Source: a virus. Taken from it: a DNA stretch of 38,042 nucleotides. This document shows positions 30,260 to 36,987 of the stretch, in pieces (position 1 is the first letter of the stretch; the number at the start of each line of letters is the position of its first letter). Below the pieces are notes generated by a model that was given only the letters and a program-made list of their open reading frames with translations, was not told the origin of the DNA and made no database searches. The stretch is taken from the IMG/VR virus record IMGVR_UViG_3300044796_000040, positions 1 to 38,042 of that record. The stretch is one strand, 5' to 3'. A program made the translations under genes and the position numbers.

Positions 30260-30310
30260 ATGAAAAAGCCATGTTCTAAATGTTCTAACTGTTCTTGTAA
30301 GAAAAAGTAA
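30260..30310 (+). CDS. Tiny cysteine-rich peptide (16 residues)
   Basis: ATG at 30260 with AAGG about eight bases upstream. It encodes a Lys-flanked C-x-x-C-x-x-C-x-C pattern and ends with TAA nine bases before the next ATG. Such spacing can hold one metal ion. At 16 residues, coding status is uncertain, but the ribosome site and tight spacing argue for it. Confidence 0.4.
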   Translation: MKKPCSKCSNCSCKKK

Positions 30311-30318
30311 GGAAGCTC

Positions 30319-30531
30319 ATGCCAAAATTAAAAAAAACTGCTCCAAAGAAAGCTAAACGTGCTCGCGTTAAACTTGAAATGGATAAATTCAAAGAAGGTG
30401 AATTGCATTCAGGCTCTAAAAAAGGCCCTATTGTAAAGAATCCGAAGCAAGCAATCGCCATAAGTTTGAGCGAAGCTGGTGAATCTAAGAAGAAATCCAA
30501 GAAAGAAAAGAAGCACAAGAAAAAAAAGTAA
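30319..30531 (+). CDS. Lys-rich DUF6496-like protein
   Basis: 70 residues, AAGGAAG upstream of ATG. The middle K-E-G-E-L-H-S-G-S-K-K-G-P, then V-K-N-P-K-Q-A-I-A-I-S-L-S-E-A fits the DUF6496 pattern of small basic phage and bacterial proteins. N- and C-termini are runs of lysine. Charge suggests nucleic-acid binding, perhaps packaged in the head. A GC-rich hairpin follows. Confidence 0.7.
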   Translation: MPKLKKTAPKKAKRARVKLEMDKFKEGELHSGSKKGPIVKNPKQAIAISLSEAGESKKKSKKEKKHKKKK

Positions 30532-30541
30532 TCTCACTCTT

Positions 30542-30577
30542 AGCGGGGGTTTTTAATTCCTTTTTAGTTCCCCCGCT
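30542..30577 (+). terminator. GC-rich hairpin after the Lys-rich gene
   Basis: AGCGGGGG (30542-30549) pairs with CCCCCGCT (30570-30577), a perfect 8-bp stem with a T-rich 20-nt loop and TTGCCTTT after it. It is probably a terminator that separates the small basic genes from the scaffold-capsid unit. Confidence 0.6.
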
Positions 30578-30637
30578 TTGCCTTTCGTGGCGAATTCAGT
30601 ATCCTGATGCCAAATATACGATTCAAAAAGGCCTCTT

Positions 30638-31180
30638 ATGACTAAAAAGAAGACAGTTGGCGCTATAGCCAGTGAATTACAAAAGCAAAACACCAATCCA
30701 ATAGATCCCATCGAACTCCAACGTGCCACCGAACAAGAATATCTTGATAATCTGATATGGTGCGTAAAACACGCTAAGAAACAACTTGATTGCTCAGGCA
30801 TAGAAAACCATGAAGCATGTAAAGATCGTCCTGCTATGGACGGAGATTTCTATATTGCGGCCCTTTTAAAGAAGGAAAAGCTTCTTGAGAATGTCTTACG
30901 TAATTATTTCGTGCCTACAATCGCTTGTCCTACTCCTCATTTTGATCAAACTGTGTATCGTTATAGTAAAGAAAAAGAAGATGTAGAGTTTCTATGGGTT
31001 ATTCCTGATCAAGAGACCTGCGAGATATTCCACGCTAATAAAGATAAGATAGTTCCCGCAGAGCGCGGACTACTCGGTTATGTGTTGGCATATTACGATG
31101 GATCATTATTTAACATGGCTAAAAGATTTAACGGCGAAAGCCATTTTGCAGGATCTGCTTTAGAGAAATCAATAAAATAA
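30638..31180 (+). CDS. Unknown protein upstream of the scaffold
   Basis: 180 residues with ATG after AGGCCTCTT (weak site). The N-terminus is Lys-rich; residues ~40-65 contain C-V-K-H-A-K-K-Q-L-D-C and E-A-C, a cysteine group that might bind metal. The second half is mixed alpha/beta (V-E-F-L-W-V-I-P-D-Q, G-L-L-G-Y-V-L-A-Y-Y-D-G). No named family recognised. Placement suggests a head protein, perhaps a minor or assembly component. Confidence 0.55.
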   Translation: MTKKKTVGAIASELQKQNTNPIDPIELQRATEQEYLDNLIWCVKHAKKQLDCSGIENHEACKDRPAMDGDFYIAALLKKEKLLENVLRNYFVPTIACPTPHFDQTVYRYSKEKEDVEFLWVIPDQETCEIFHANKDKIVPAERGLLGYVLAYYDGSLFNMAKRFNGESHFAGSALEKSIK

Positions 31181-31198
31181 CTATAGAAGGAATTTAGT

Positions 31199-32122
31199 AT
31201 GGCAGTAGGCAAAGCACTCAATAAAAAAGGTTATTATGCATCTGAAGGCGGCGGCGATATTGCAATGCCACCTTTAAATGAAACACCAGCAATTCAAAAC
31301 GCGGCTCCCAATCCATGGGATAACGAATCTCATCAGCCTCAACAACAACAACATAATCCATTCACGGTTCCTGATGAGTTGCCTCAGGAAGTTAGACAAG
31401 AGATGCAATCTCAAGAGCAGCAATATGAAGAGCAAGAGCAGGAAGAGCAACAAGAAGTTCAAGAACAACCTCGTAAAGTATCTCCACAAGATAGCTTTAA
31501 GCAAGTTCGTGATGCTAAAGAGAAAGCTGAACGAGAACGTGATGCAATTCTTTCTCAAATGCTAGAAATGCAACAAAGAATGCAGGCACAGCAACAACAT
31601 CAGCAACCAATACAAGATGGGCCAGAAGAAGAGGATGACTTCGATATCGATTCTGATGCTCTGGTAGAAGGCAAGCACGTCAAGAAGATGAATGCTGAGA
31701 TGAAAGCAATGAAAAAGCAGATGCGACAATATCAAGCTCAGTCTGAAGAAGTAGCAGTCGAAGCAAGAATACGCGCTCAATACCCTGACTTTGAGAAAGT
31801 AGTATCGCCAGAAAATGTCGCTATTCTTAATGAACGATTCCCTGATATCGCTCAAACTCTTCGCAATACTCCAGATATCTATAACAAAGCAGCTTCTGCC
31901 TATACGGTGATAAAGAACTTCGGCATACATAAAGATCAGAAGATCGAGAATGATCGTGCTAGAGCGGTGGTTAATTCTCAAAAGCCTAGACCCTTAGCAT
32001 CAGTTAATCCCACCCAAGGCGAAACTCCACTTACGCGTGCGAATGCGTTCGCCAATGGTATGACTGATGATCTTAAAGAGCAGCTGCGTAGGGAAATGTT
32101 CCAAGCCCGTAAGGCTATGTAA
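31199..32122 (+). CDS. Scaffolding protein candidate
   Basis: 307 residues, AGGAA upstream. Residues ~40-90 are Gln/Glu low complexity. Residues ~95-130 and ~155-190 form charged coiled coils. Residues ~185-245 carry A-R-I-R-A-Q-Y-P-D-F, V-V-S-P-E-N-V and Y-N-K-A-A-S-A-Y-T-V-I-K-N, a block I associate with phage scaffold-type proteins. The C-terminus is helical and basic, as needed to bind the capsid protein. It lies upstream of the capsid gene. Scaffolds direct coat assembly and are removed before maturation. Confidence 0.7.
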   Translation: MAVGKALNKKGYYASEGGGDIAMPPLNETPAIQNAAPNPWDNESHQPQQQQHNPFTVPDELPQEVRQEMQSQEQQYEEQEQEEQQEVQEQPRKVSPQDSFKQVRDAKEKAERERDAILSQMLEMQQRMQAQQQHQQPIQDGPEEEDDFDIDSDALVEGKHVKKMNAEMKAMKKQMRQYQAQSEEVAVEARIRAQYPDFEKVVSPENVAILNERFPDIAQTLRNTPDIYNKAASAYTVIKNFGIHKDQKIENDRARAVVNSQKPRPLASVNPTQGETPLTRANAFANGMTDDLKEQLRREMFQARKAM

Positions 32123-32628
32123 TGATTGAAAACTTATGTGAAAACTGTTTCTATAACGGCAGCGTATTTGAATTATGCGAATTTCATCGTTTACACTTCA
32201 GTAAGAAGTTTAATCAACAATATGATGAATTCTATAAAGACTGCAAGACTGAATTACAAGTAGAACCTTGTATGGTTGCATTAGGAAGTAGTGGAATGAT
32301 TCCTCCGGCTCTTAATGAATATACTGATTTTGATTCATCGGTATTTTTCAAAGAGAGATCTGATATTCCTGTTCCTGAAGGTTTTTCTAATGATATAGAA
32401 CGCCTAAAAGGCTATATGCTTCAGCCTAAAGAGATAAAGCACATGCTGGATGCTCTCCATAATCCAGATCAAGCTTTAGCATCTTGGGAATTCGATAAGA
32501 CTTTCAAGACTAAATACAGTCGAGATTCTGTCTTGAATGCATCATTCACAGAAGAATATGATATGGAAGTATTGGGCGAGATTCTTCAATTGCTTAAAAA
32601 AGTTAAGAAAGTAAAAAGGATTGAATAG
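32122..32628 (+). CDS. Unknown protein with N-terminal zinc-site candidate
   Basis: 168 residues; its ATG overlaps the scaffold stop (TAATG). Residues 5-22 hold C-E-N-C, then C-E-F-H, a Cys/His set that could bind zinc, with another Cys near 41 and 50. The rest is helical and charged, ending in K-K-V-K-K-V-K-R. It is translationally coupled with the small zinc protein that follows. Not recognised. Confidence 0.6.
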   Translation: MIENLCENCFYNGSVFELCEFHRLHFSKKFNQQYDEFYKDCKTELQVEPCMVALGSSGMIPPALNEYTDFDSSVFFKERSDIPVPEGFSNDIERLKGYMLQPKEIKHMLDALHNPDQALASWEFDKTFKTKYSRDSVLNASFTEEYDMEVLGEILQLLKKVKKVKRIE

Positions 32629-32792
32629 TGATCGAGTGTAAAATTGGTCTTGGTATAATATGCAGACATAATAATGATAATGTCGTTATTTATGTAGAAG
32701 AATGTACCTGTTGCCATAATCCATTCACATCAGAGATTATTGTTAAATTTTGTCCCGAATGCGGATATGAATCAATCAAAAAAGAGGATTGA
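32628..32792 (+). CDS. Small zinc-ribbon protein, paralogue of the intron 2 ORF
   Basis: 54 residues from GTG at 32628, overlapping the previous TAG by one base, with AAGGA upstream. The pattern is I-C-R-H-N-N, then C-T-C-C-H, then S-E-I-I-V-K-F-C-P-E-C-G-Y, giving two cysteine pairs of a zinc ribbon. A 59-residue protein inside capsid intron 2 (34627) shares I-C-x-H-N, C-x-x-C, S-E-I-I and F-C-P-x-C-G. Function unknown; it sits just upstream of the capsid gene. Confidence 0.7.
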   Translation: MIECKIGLGIICRHNNDNVVIYVEECTCCHNPFTSEIIVKFCPECGYESIKKED

Positions 32793-32795
32793 ATA

Positions 32796-33005
32796 ATGCT
32801 ATTCCATTATGGTGATTGTGAAAAGAAGATTAAGAAATATGAACATCTATTGCATATAAAAGATGAGCAGATTGTAGATTTAGAGCTGCAAAAAGCACAG
32901 CTCATATATGAAATAGCATCTCTAAAACAGCGCGAGGAGCAGCAATCCACAGTATTGGACAAAACTGATAGTCCAGTGATTGATCGGTCCAAGAAGAAAA
33001 AATAG
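32796..33005 (+). CDS. Small coiled-coil protein
   Basis: 69 residues, ATG three bases after the zinc protein, with AGAGGA upstream. Residues ~8-50 form a coiled coil with heptads (L-L-H-I-K-D-E-Q-I-V-D-L-E-L-Q-K-A-Q-L). The C-terminus is Lys-rich. No enzyme motif. Last gene before the capsid leader. Confidence 0.6.
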   Translation: MLFHYGDCEKKIKKYEHLLHIKDEQIVDLELQKAQLIYEIASLKQREEQQSTVLDKTDSPVIDRSKKKK

Positions 33006-33067
33006 TTGTCATCTCTCGACGACTTATACTATAGTGAAGGTAGCGCAATAGAAGATTCGCTACCTTC
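33006..33067 (+). promoter_or_regulatory. Capsid leader: promoter-like site and strong hairpin
   Basis: TTGTCA (33006-33011), an 18-bp gap and TATAGT (33030-33035) resemble a sigma-70 promoter. Immediately after, GAAGGTAGCG (33036-33045) pairs perfectly with CGCTACCTTC (33058-33067). A transcript starting here would carry the stem near its 5' end, where it could stabilise the message. Alternatively the stem ends the upstream transcript, though it lacks a U-tract. The rest to 33170 shows nothing more. Confidence 0.4.
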
Positions 33068-33170
33068 AATCTCAAAACCCCTCGAACGCAATATGAGACT
33101 TCGTTCACCTCAGGGCGCAATAAAGCTTCGCCACCTTATGTAATTTTTACCAATTATATAAAGGACTCGT

Positions 33171-33466
33171 ATGTCTATTACTACTACTAGTTCGCTTCCA
33201 GCACCAGTTCAGCAAAGCTTTAGCTATAAGCTGCTCGCGGTTCCGGTTCCGAACATGATCCACAAGATTCCTGCCATGTTGAAGAACATGCCAAGAAACG
33301 GTGGTACAACTCTACGTATGCGTAGATACAATCCGTTAAACGTTGCAATGGTTCCATTAGGAAATTCTGGCGTTCTACCTCCGGCTCAAAATCTAACAGC
33401 CGTTGATATCGATGCTAAGATCTCTTTTTACGGAACTTATGTAATTTTGAATGAGCAAGTCACGCT
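33171..33466 (+). CDS. Major capsid protein (N4-gp56 type), exon 1
   Basis: First 98 codons and two bases of codon 99 of a capsid gene split by two group I introns. Exons 33171-33466, 34281-34536 and 34885-35280 add to 948 nt, exactly 316 codons including stop (315 residues). The joined protein runs V-I-L-N-E-Q-V-T-L/Q-N-Q-D-P-V-L-N-E, then T-R-D-M-L-A-G-T, then F-G-T-A-P/V-R-D-A-Y, and ends with V-L-N-L-R-C-T-L-A, the N4-gp56 coat pattern. Without splicing, translation stops after 105 codons at 33488. AAAGGA lies nine bases before ATG. The coat forms the icosahedral head with the scaffold. Confidence 0.85.
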
Positions 33467-33516
33467 TGGATTGACAGCTGAGGCGTGAATAAACCGAAGG
33501 TGATTACTGGGAAAAC

Positions 33517-34065
33517 CTAAACCTCCTCTAGCAATTGAGGCATGGCAACCCGAGGCAAGTGTCCACTATGTTTATAGGAATGAATACGAATATGAAGACT
33601 GCGCATTTCATCCATAAGAGATTGACGAAGAACTCTAACTTCATAAGGAAGTATAGAGACTCCTTGTTGTCCTTTTATAGCACCATTTTTGGTGTATGTT
33701 GCGCGCATTTTGAGCATTATTTCTGCTTGTCTCTTCTTAGAAATAAGATAGGGAAGTATGATTTCGCACAAATGAGTAAGTCTTTCTCCGCTAACAGTCC
33801 ATACAAAGGCTTTTCTGCGTGGACGATCGGTCTTTTCTTTGCATTTATCGTTAACAAGTCCACCAAAAGTATCATGAAGCCACTTTATAAGAGCTTCATC
33901 GGTATTGGTAACTTGAATGTTGGTTTGATAGTAAGGAAGTTTAGTAATTGGATTACAAGAAAAGTTTCCAATATAAATACTACCTTCTCCGTCTATTATG
34001 CCAGCGAGATAAGCAAGATCTGTTTCTTTATATTCTTTCCGTCTGTATTGCAAGCGTTCGTTCAT
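33517..34065 (-). CDS. LAGLIDADG homing endonuclease, antisense to its host intron
   Basis: 182 residues from the ATG at 34065, with GGAG six bases upstream; the frame opens further at 34131 without a ribosome site. The motif D-L-A-Y-L-A-G-I-I-D-G-E-G-S-I-Y-I near residues 15-31 is the catalytic LAGLIDADG helix and strand with acidic residues. A single motif means a homodimer. Later blocks T-N-T-D-E-A-L-I-K-W and L-L/I-S-K-K-R-Q-A fit small phage members. It would cut intron-less capsid genes near the insertion site. It is on the strand opposite to the capsid gene, so it needs its own transcript. Its stop lies close to intron core sequence. Confidence 0.88.
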   Translation of the reverse strand: MNERLQYRRKEYKETDLAYLAGIIDGEGSIYIGNFSCNPITKLPYYQTNIQVTNTDEALIKWLHDTFGGLVNDKCKEKTDRPRRKAFVWTVSGERLTHLCEIILPYLISKKRQAEIMLKMRATYTKNGAIKGQQGVSILPYEVRVLRQSLMDEMRSLHIRIHSYKHSGHLPRVAMPQLLEEV

Positions 34066-34102
34066 TACGACTCCGTTGTTATTGAATGTACCACTACAAT
34101 AC

Positions 34103-34131
34103 ATAATAACATATTTGATGTACAGCCGCAA
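34103..34131 (-). promoter_or_regulatory. Promoter for the antisense LAGLIDADG gene
   Basis: On the minus strand TTGCGG (34131-34126), a 17-bp spacer and TATTAT (34108-34103) stand about 38 bases before the ATG at 34065. The -35 box touches the intron's conserved ACGACTAAG core element, so one sequence may serve both ribozyme and promoter. Confidence 0.5.
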
Positions 34132-34280
34132 CGACTAAGCCCTTTGGCCTATAGAAATGTAGGATGCGATAGTCTGAACCCTTTCGAAAGACTGGGAGTG
34201 GGGAATAACAAGATCCACCGCTTATTTATTACAATAAGTCATAAAAGTAACAGTAATATAGAAATATTAATTTCTATTAG

Positions 34281-34536
34281 TCAGAATCAAGATCCGGTAT
34301 TAAACGAATGCGCAGCACGTCTCGGCGTCTCACTTCGTCAAACAGAAGATCAACTTACACGTGATATGTTAGCTGGTACTGCCGCTTTCATTAACTGTGT
34401 TGGTGGTGTGAACGGCGACAATCCAACTGAATTAACACGTTCAGATGTTGATGATGTTATTCGTGCCCTTTTAGGGAACAACGCGTATACCATTCTTGAT
34501 AACATCGAAGGTGATGATAAATTTGGTACAGCGCCT
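34281..34536 (+). CDS. Major capsid protein, exon 2
   Basis: 256 nt, completing codon 99 and coding through Pro at codon 184. It starts in frame with Q-N-Q-D-P-V-L-N-E and includes L-T-R-D-M-L-A-G-T and T-R-S-D-V-D-D-V-I. The last bases GCGCCT form P1 with intron 2. The reading frame seems to extend leftwards into intron 1, but that part is intron and antisense endonuclease sequence, not protein. Confidence 0.85.
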
Positions 34537-34884
34537 AAAATGAATGGGCGCTTTAAATTTTCTCTGATTGACTTGGAAACCGTAGTATACTGCTAAAAAC
34601 AGTACAACCGGCAACAAGGGGCAAGAATGATCCAAATTTGTAAATTAGATGATTATAACATATGTGAACATAATTCGAATGGCGTTACTCTATTCATCGA
34701 TTGTGATCCATGTATTTCAGAAATAATTATAAATTTTTGTCCAGTTTGTGGATTTCAGCCTGAACGACTAAGTGAGAAAACCTCGAAAGAGGATGCGATA
34801 GTCTGAACTGCGAAGGAAACTCGCAGAGGGAGATCCGAAGAGGTTTCCCCGCCTAGAAATAGGTCATAAAAGTAACAGAAATTG
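34537..34884 (+). mobile_element. Group I intron 2 in the capsid gene
   Basis: 348 nt. P1: exon AGCGCCT (34530-34536) pairs with GGGCGCT (34546-34552), with a terminal U-G. P10: GAAT (34542-34545) pairs with exon-3 GTTC (34885-34888), with one G-U. The intron ends in G at 34884. Core elements ACGACTAAG and GATAGTCTGAAC give P7 (GACTA/TAGTC). It shares GGATGCGATAGTCTGAAC and GTCATAAAAGTAACAG exactly with intron 1, so the two are sisters. It holds no endonuclease but a 59-codon zinc-ribbon gene. Confidence 0.88.
34627..34806 (+). CDS. Zinc-ribbon protein encoded in intron 2
   Basis: 59 residues, AAGGGG seven bases before ATG. It holds I-C-E-H-N, C-D-P-C, S-E-I-I-I-N-F-C-P-V-C-G-F, the same order as the free gene at 32628. 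After ~45 residues the frame runs through the ribozyme core, and the stop codon TGA lies within the P7 3' strand (GATAGTCTGA). The last ~14 residues are thus dictated by the RNA. It is not a recognised nuclease. It may be a gene captured by the intron from the nearby capsid region. Confidence 0.65.
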   Translation: MIQICKLDDYNICEHNSNGVTLFIDCDPCISEIIINFCPVCGFQPERLSEKTSKEDAIV

Positions 34885-35280
34885 GTTCGTGATGCATATT
34901 TTGCGTTATGTCATACTGACTTAATTAAAGATATGGACAACGTTACTGGGTTCACGCAGAAGTCACAATATCCATCACCGATGAATGCATTGCGTTCAGA
35001 GTGGGGCGCAATTGGTAACTTACGTTTCCTAATTTCGTCTATTGGTTCTGTAAGTCTTAATGCATCATCTCTAGGCAATAATGTGTATAACATTTTTTGC
35101 GTAGGTATGGAGGCATATGCTTGCGTTGAACAAGATGGTTATTCAGCTCAGTTCATATATCGTCCGCCTATTTATGACAGCCCACTTGCGTTGAACGCAT
35201 CTGTCGGTTATAAATTCGCAGAAGTTCCTCGGATCTTAAACGATCTATGGGTACTGAACTTACGTTGTACTTTAGCTTAA
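34885..35280 (+). CDS. Major capsid protein, exon 3
   Basis: 396 nt encoding the last 131 residues, from V-R-D-A-Y-F-A-L to V-L-N-L-R-C-T-L-A. It contains Y-N-I-F-C-V-G-M-E-A-Y-A-C-V, A-S-V-G-Y-K-F-A-E-V-P-R-I-L-N-D-L, blocks typical of the coat C-terminus. A frame from TTG at 34882 exists but is the intron's last codon; it has no ribosome site. Confidence 0.85.
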   Translation, partial: VRDAYFALCHTDLIKDMDNVTGFTQKSQYPSPMNALRSEWGAIGNLRFLISSIGSVSLNASSLGNNVYNIFCVGMEAYACVEQDGYSAQFIYRPPIYDSPLALNASVGYKFAEVPRILNDLWVLNLRCTLA

Positions 35281-35290
35281 GGGAGATACT

Positions 35291-36517
35291 ATGGACAATA
35301 CTACAATAATTGGACAAGGTAGCTTCGTTGCATCATCTATCGGATTGGCTAACCCTAATCCAGGTCATGCTACAACAAGTAACTCTATTGCTGCATATAT
35401 TCAGATTCCGTCAAATGCGGACTGGATGGTTGTTCGTAACTGGACTCAATTCGGTACTGCAAGTAGCGCAGGCGGCACGTACTTTAATGGTGTGGCAAAT
35501 GCATACACAGGTGTTGAATATTACTGGCAACGTGGAATGGCTGCAGGCTCTGCTATAGCTAAATACTATAGTGCTGCTCAAGCTATTTCTGGTGACACTA
35601 TTGTTTCTGGTGGTTTTACTTTGTATGATCCATCTGGACAATCACAAGGTGCTCAGCCGTTACTATCTGCTCCAGTAGCTACTACTGCTTCTACTAACGC
35701 AACGCGTCCTGTAGTAAGCACTGGTAATACTGCGGGTGTATCAGTTGGTACAGTCGTTCGTTTAAACTCAACAGCTCAAACAGACGTTAATGGTGTGGAC
35801 TTTGTAGTTGGAGCAGTAACAGCTAATACTAACTTTACTCTTCTTACTGCAGGTAACGCATTAGCAACAGCTCCAGGCGCAATTGGTGGTGCTGGGTTCT
35901 ATCGCATTGTTTACAATGGCAATAGCGCTCTGTTCTATCCGCGTTTACGCTATGTAACGAACATTACTCAAGCTGCTAACGCACAAGTAAGTACTTCAGT
36001 TGCTCATGGATTGACTCCTGGTCAAGAAGTTAGATTTAAAATACCTGCCACTTCTGGTATGACAGATCTTAATCCTCAACTTAACAACAATTACTTCCCA
36101 ACTGCTTCTTCAGCGGCTGCGATAGTACAAACTGTGGTTGATGATTATAACTTCACGATCAATATCAATACCTCTGGGTATTCTGCATTTACTTGGCCTA
36201 CGATTGCGCAAGAACCAACTGATTTCCCAACCGTAACTCCGTTTGGTGAAGACACTGCGACTTCGCTTTCTAGCAATACTGCACAAGTACCTACCATTGG
36301 TGGTGTACAGATCTTCAATACAAATACTGGTATTCTTGCTGACTCAACAGTCAACACAGGCTACTTAGGAATGGTATTGGGTATCGGTGGTGTTGGTACA
36401 GTTCTTACTACTCCTATCATTGGGCCTTCAGGTTCAATTGCATGGAGTGCGGGAAATGCTCCAACTGGTGATCTCATGTATTGGGTAGCTGGTAAATCAA
36501 CGTACGGCGGACTATAA
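35291..36517 (+). CDS. Capsid-associated (decoration-like) protein with FCCH-like module
   Basis: 408 residues, GGGAGA upstream of ATG, ten bases after the capsid stop. Residues ~1-120 are beta-rich (W-M-V-V-R-N-W-T-Q-F-G). Residues ~215-300 contain a module with V-A-H-G-L-T-P-G-Q-E-V-R-F-K-I-P and Y-N-F-T-I-N-I, the pattern of FCCH-type beta domains seen in phage virion proteins. A similar H-x-x-T-G-T-x-V-R-L element lies in the 121-residue gene downstream. Abundance of Thr, Ala and Gly fits an exposed virion protein. Exact role unknown. Confidence 0.65.
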   Translation: MDNTTIIGQGSFVASSIGLANPNPGHATTSNSIAAYIQIPSNADWMVVRNWTQFGTASSAGGTYFNGVANAYTGVEYYWQRGMAAGSAIAKYYSAAQAISGDTIVSGGFTLYDPSGQSQGAQPLLSAPVATTASTNATRPVVSTGNTAGVSVGTVVRLNSTAQTDVNGVDFVVGAVTANTNFTLLTAGNALATAPGAIGGAGFYRIVYNGNSALFYPRLRYVTNITQAANAQVSTSVAHGLTPGQEVRFKIPATSGMTDLNPQLNNNYFPTASSAAAIVQTVVDDYNFTININTSGYSAFTWPTIAQEPTDFPTVTPFGEDTATSLSSNTAQVPTIGGVQIFNTNTGILADSTVNTGYLGMVLGIGGVGTVLTTPIIGPSGSIAWSAGNAPTGDLMYWVAGKSTYGGL

Positions 36518-36541
36518 TAGTCTCGTTGTATAAGAAACATT

Positions 36542-36564
36542 GGGGGAGGGAAACTTCCCCCTTT
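36542..36564 (+). terminator. Hairpin with GAAA tetraloop after gene 35291
   Basis: GGGGGAGG (36542-36549) pairs with CTTCCCCC (36554-36561), 8 bp with one G-U and a GAAA tetraloop, followed by TTT. A very stable stem with a short U-tract, so a likely partial terminator after the abundant capsid genes. Confidence 0.65.
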
Positions 36565-36589
36565 CAAGAGTAAATTTTAAGGAGTGACA

Positions 36590-36979
36590 ATGGCACAATT
36601 AGAAGAACCAAAGAAAACAGTTTCTGAAAAAGAAGCGAATAAAGTGAACTTAGAATTTCAACGCAAACAAGATCGCACGCCTATTCGTGGCAAGTTTATC
36701 TTCCATGAAGTTCCAGGTGGCAAGATGGAATTCCCTTTCAGAAAATATAAAGGCGATCAGATGGAAAAGTTCTCATTCACTGATGGTGAAGTAGCAACGA
36801 TTCCATTGGGAGTGTATAAGCATTTGAATACTAATTGCTGGTATCCCTCATATTCTTATAAGAGTGATGAAGCAGGTAGGCCAACAATGTCTATCAGTGA
36901 AAAAATAAGACGCTGCAGCTTCCAAAGCTTAGAGTTCTTAGATGTAGATGGTCTTTCAGGATCTGCTTTACCTAAGTAA
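36590..36979 (+). CDS. Conserved-type virion protein, 129 residues
   Basis: Start at the ATG at 36590, with AAGGAG eight bases upstream; an in-frame GTG six bases earlier lies in the ribosome site. The N-terminus is charged. The middle contains V-P-G-G-K-M-E-F-P-F-R-K-Y and I-P-L-G-V-Y-K-H-L-N, and C-W-Y-P. I recognise the style of small proteins near N4-gp56 coats but not a named family. It is followed after eight bases by another structural gene. Confidence 0.65.
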   Translation: MAQLEEPKKTVSEKEANKVNLEFQRKQDRTPIRGKFIFHEVPGGKMEFPFRKYKGDQMEKFSFTDGEVATIPLGVYKHLNTNCWYPSYSYKSDEAGRPTMSISEKIRRCSFQSLEFLDVDGLSGSALPK

Positions 36980-36987
36980 GGTGTAAC

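Larger units (their letters stand above)
33467..34280 (+). mobile_element. Group I intron 1 in the capsid gene
   Basis: 814 nt. P1: exon CACGCT (33461-33466) pairs with the guide GGCGTG (33482-33487), ending in the required U-G pair at the 5' site. P10: CTGA (33478-33481), directly before the guide, pairs with exon-2 TCAG (34281-34284). The intron ends with G at 34280. P7 is GACTA (34133-34137) with TAGTC (34170-34174), in the usual contexts ACGACTAAG and GATAGTCTGAAC. A hairpin with ATAGAAAT/ATTTCTAT arms lies just before the 3' end. A LAGLIDADG gene fills a peripheral loop on the opposite strand. Confidence 0.88.

Noticed and set aside
33535-34596. A 353-codon plus-strand frame between capsid exon pieces
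   Set aside because: It runs through intron 1 and antisense to the LAGLIDADG gene before entering exon 2. The splice-site pairings explain the open frame, and its start has no ribosome site.
34882-35280. An independent gene starting at TTG 34882
   Set aside because: The TTG is the last codon-sized triplet of intron 2; the sequence after it is capsid exon 3.
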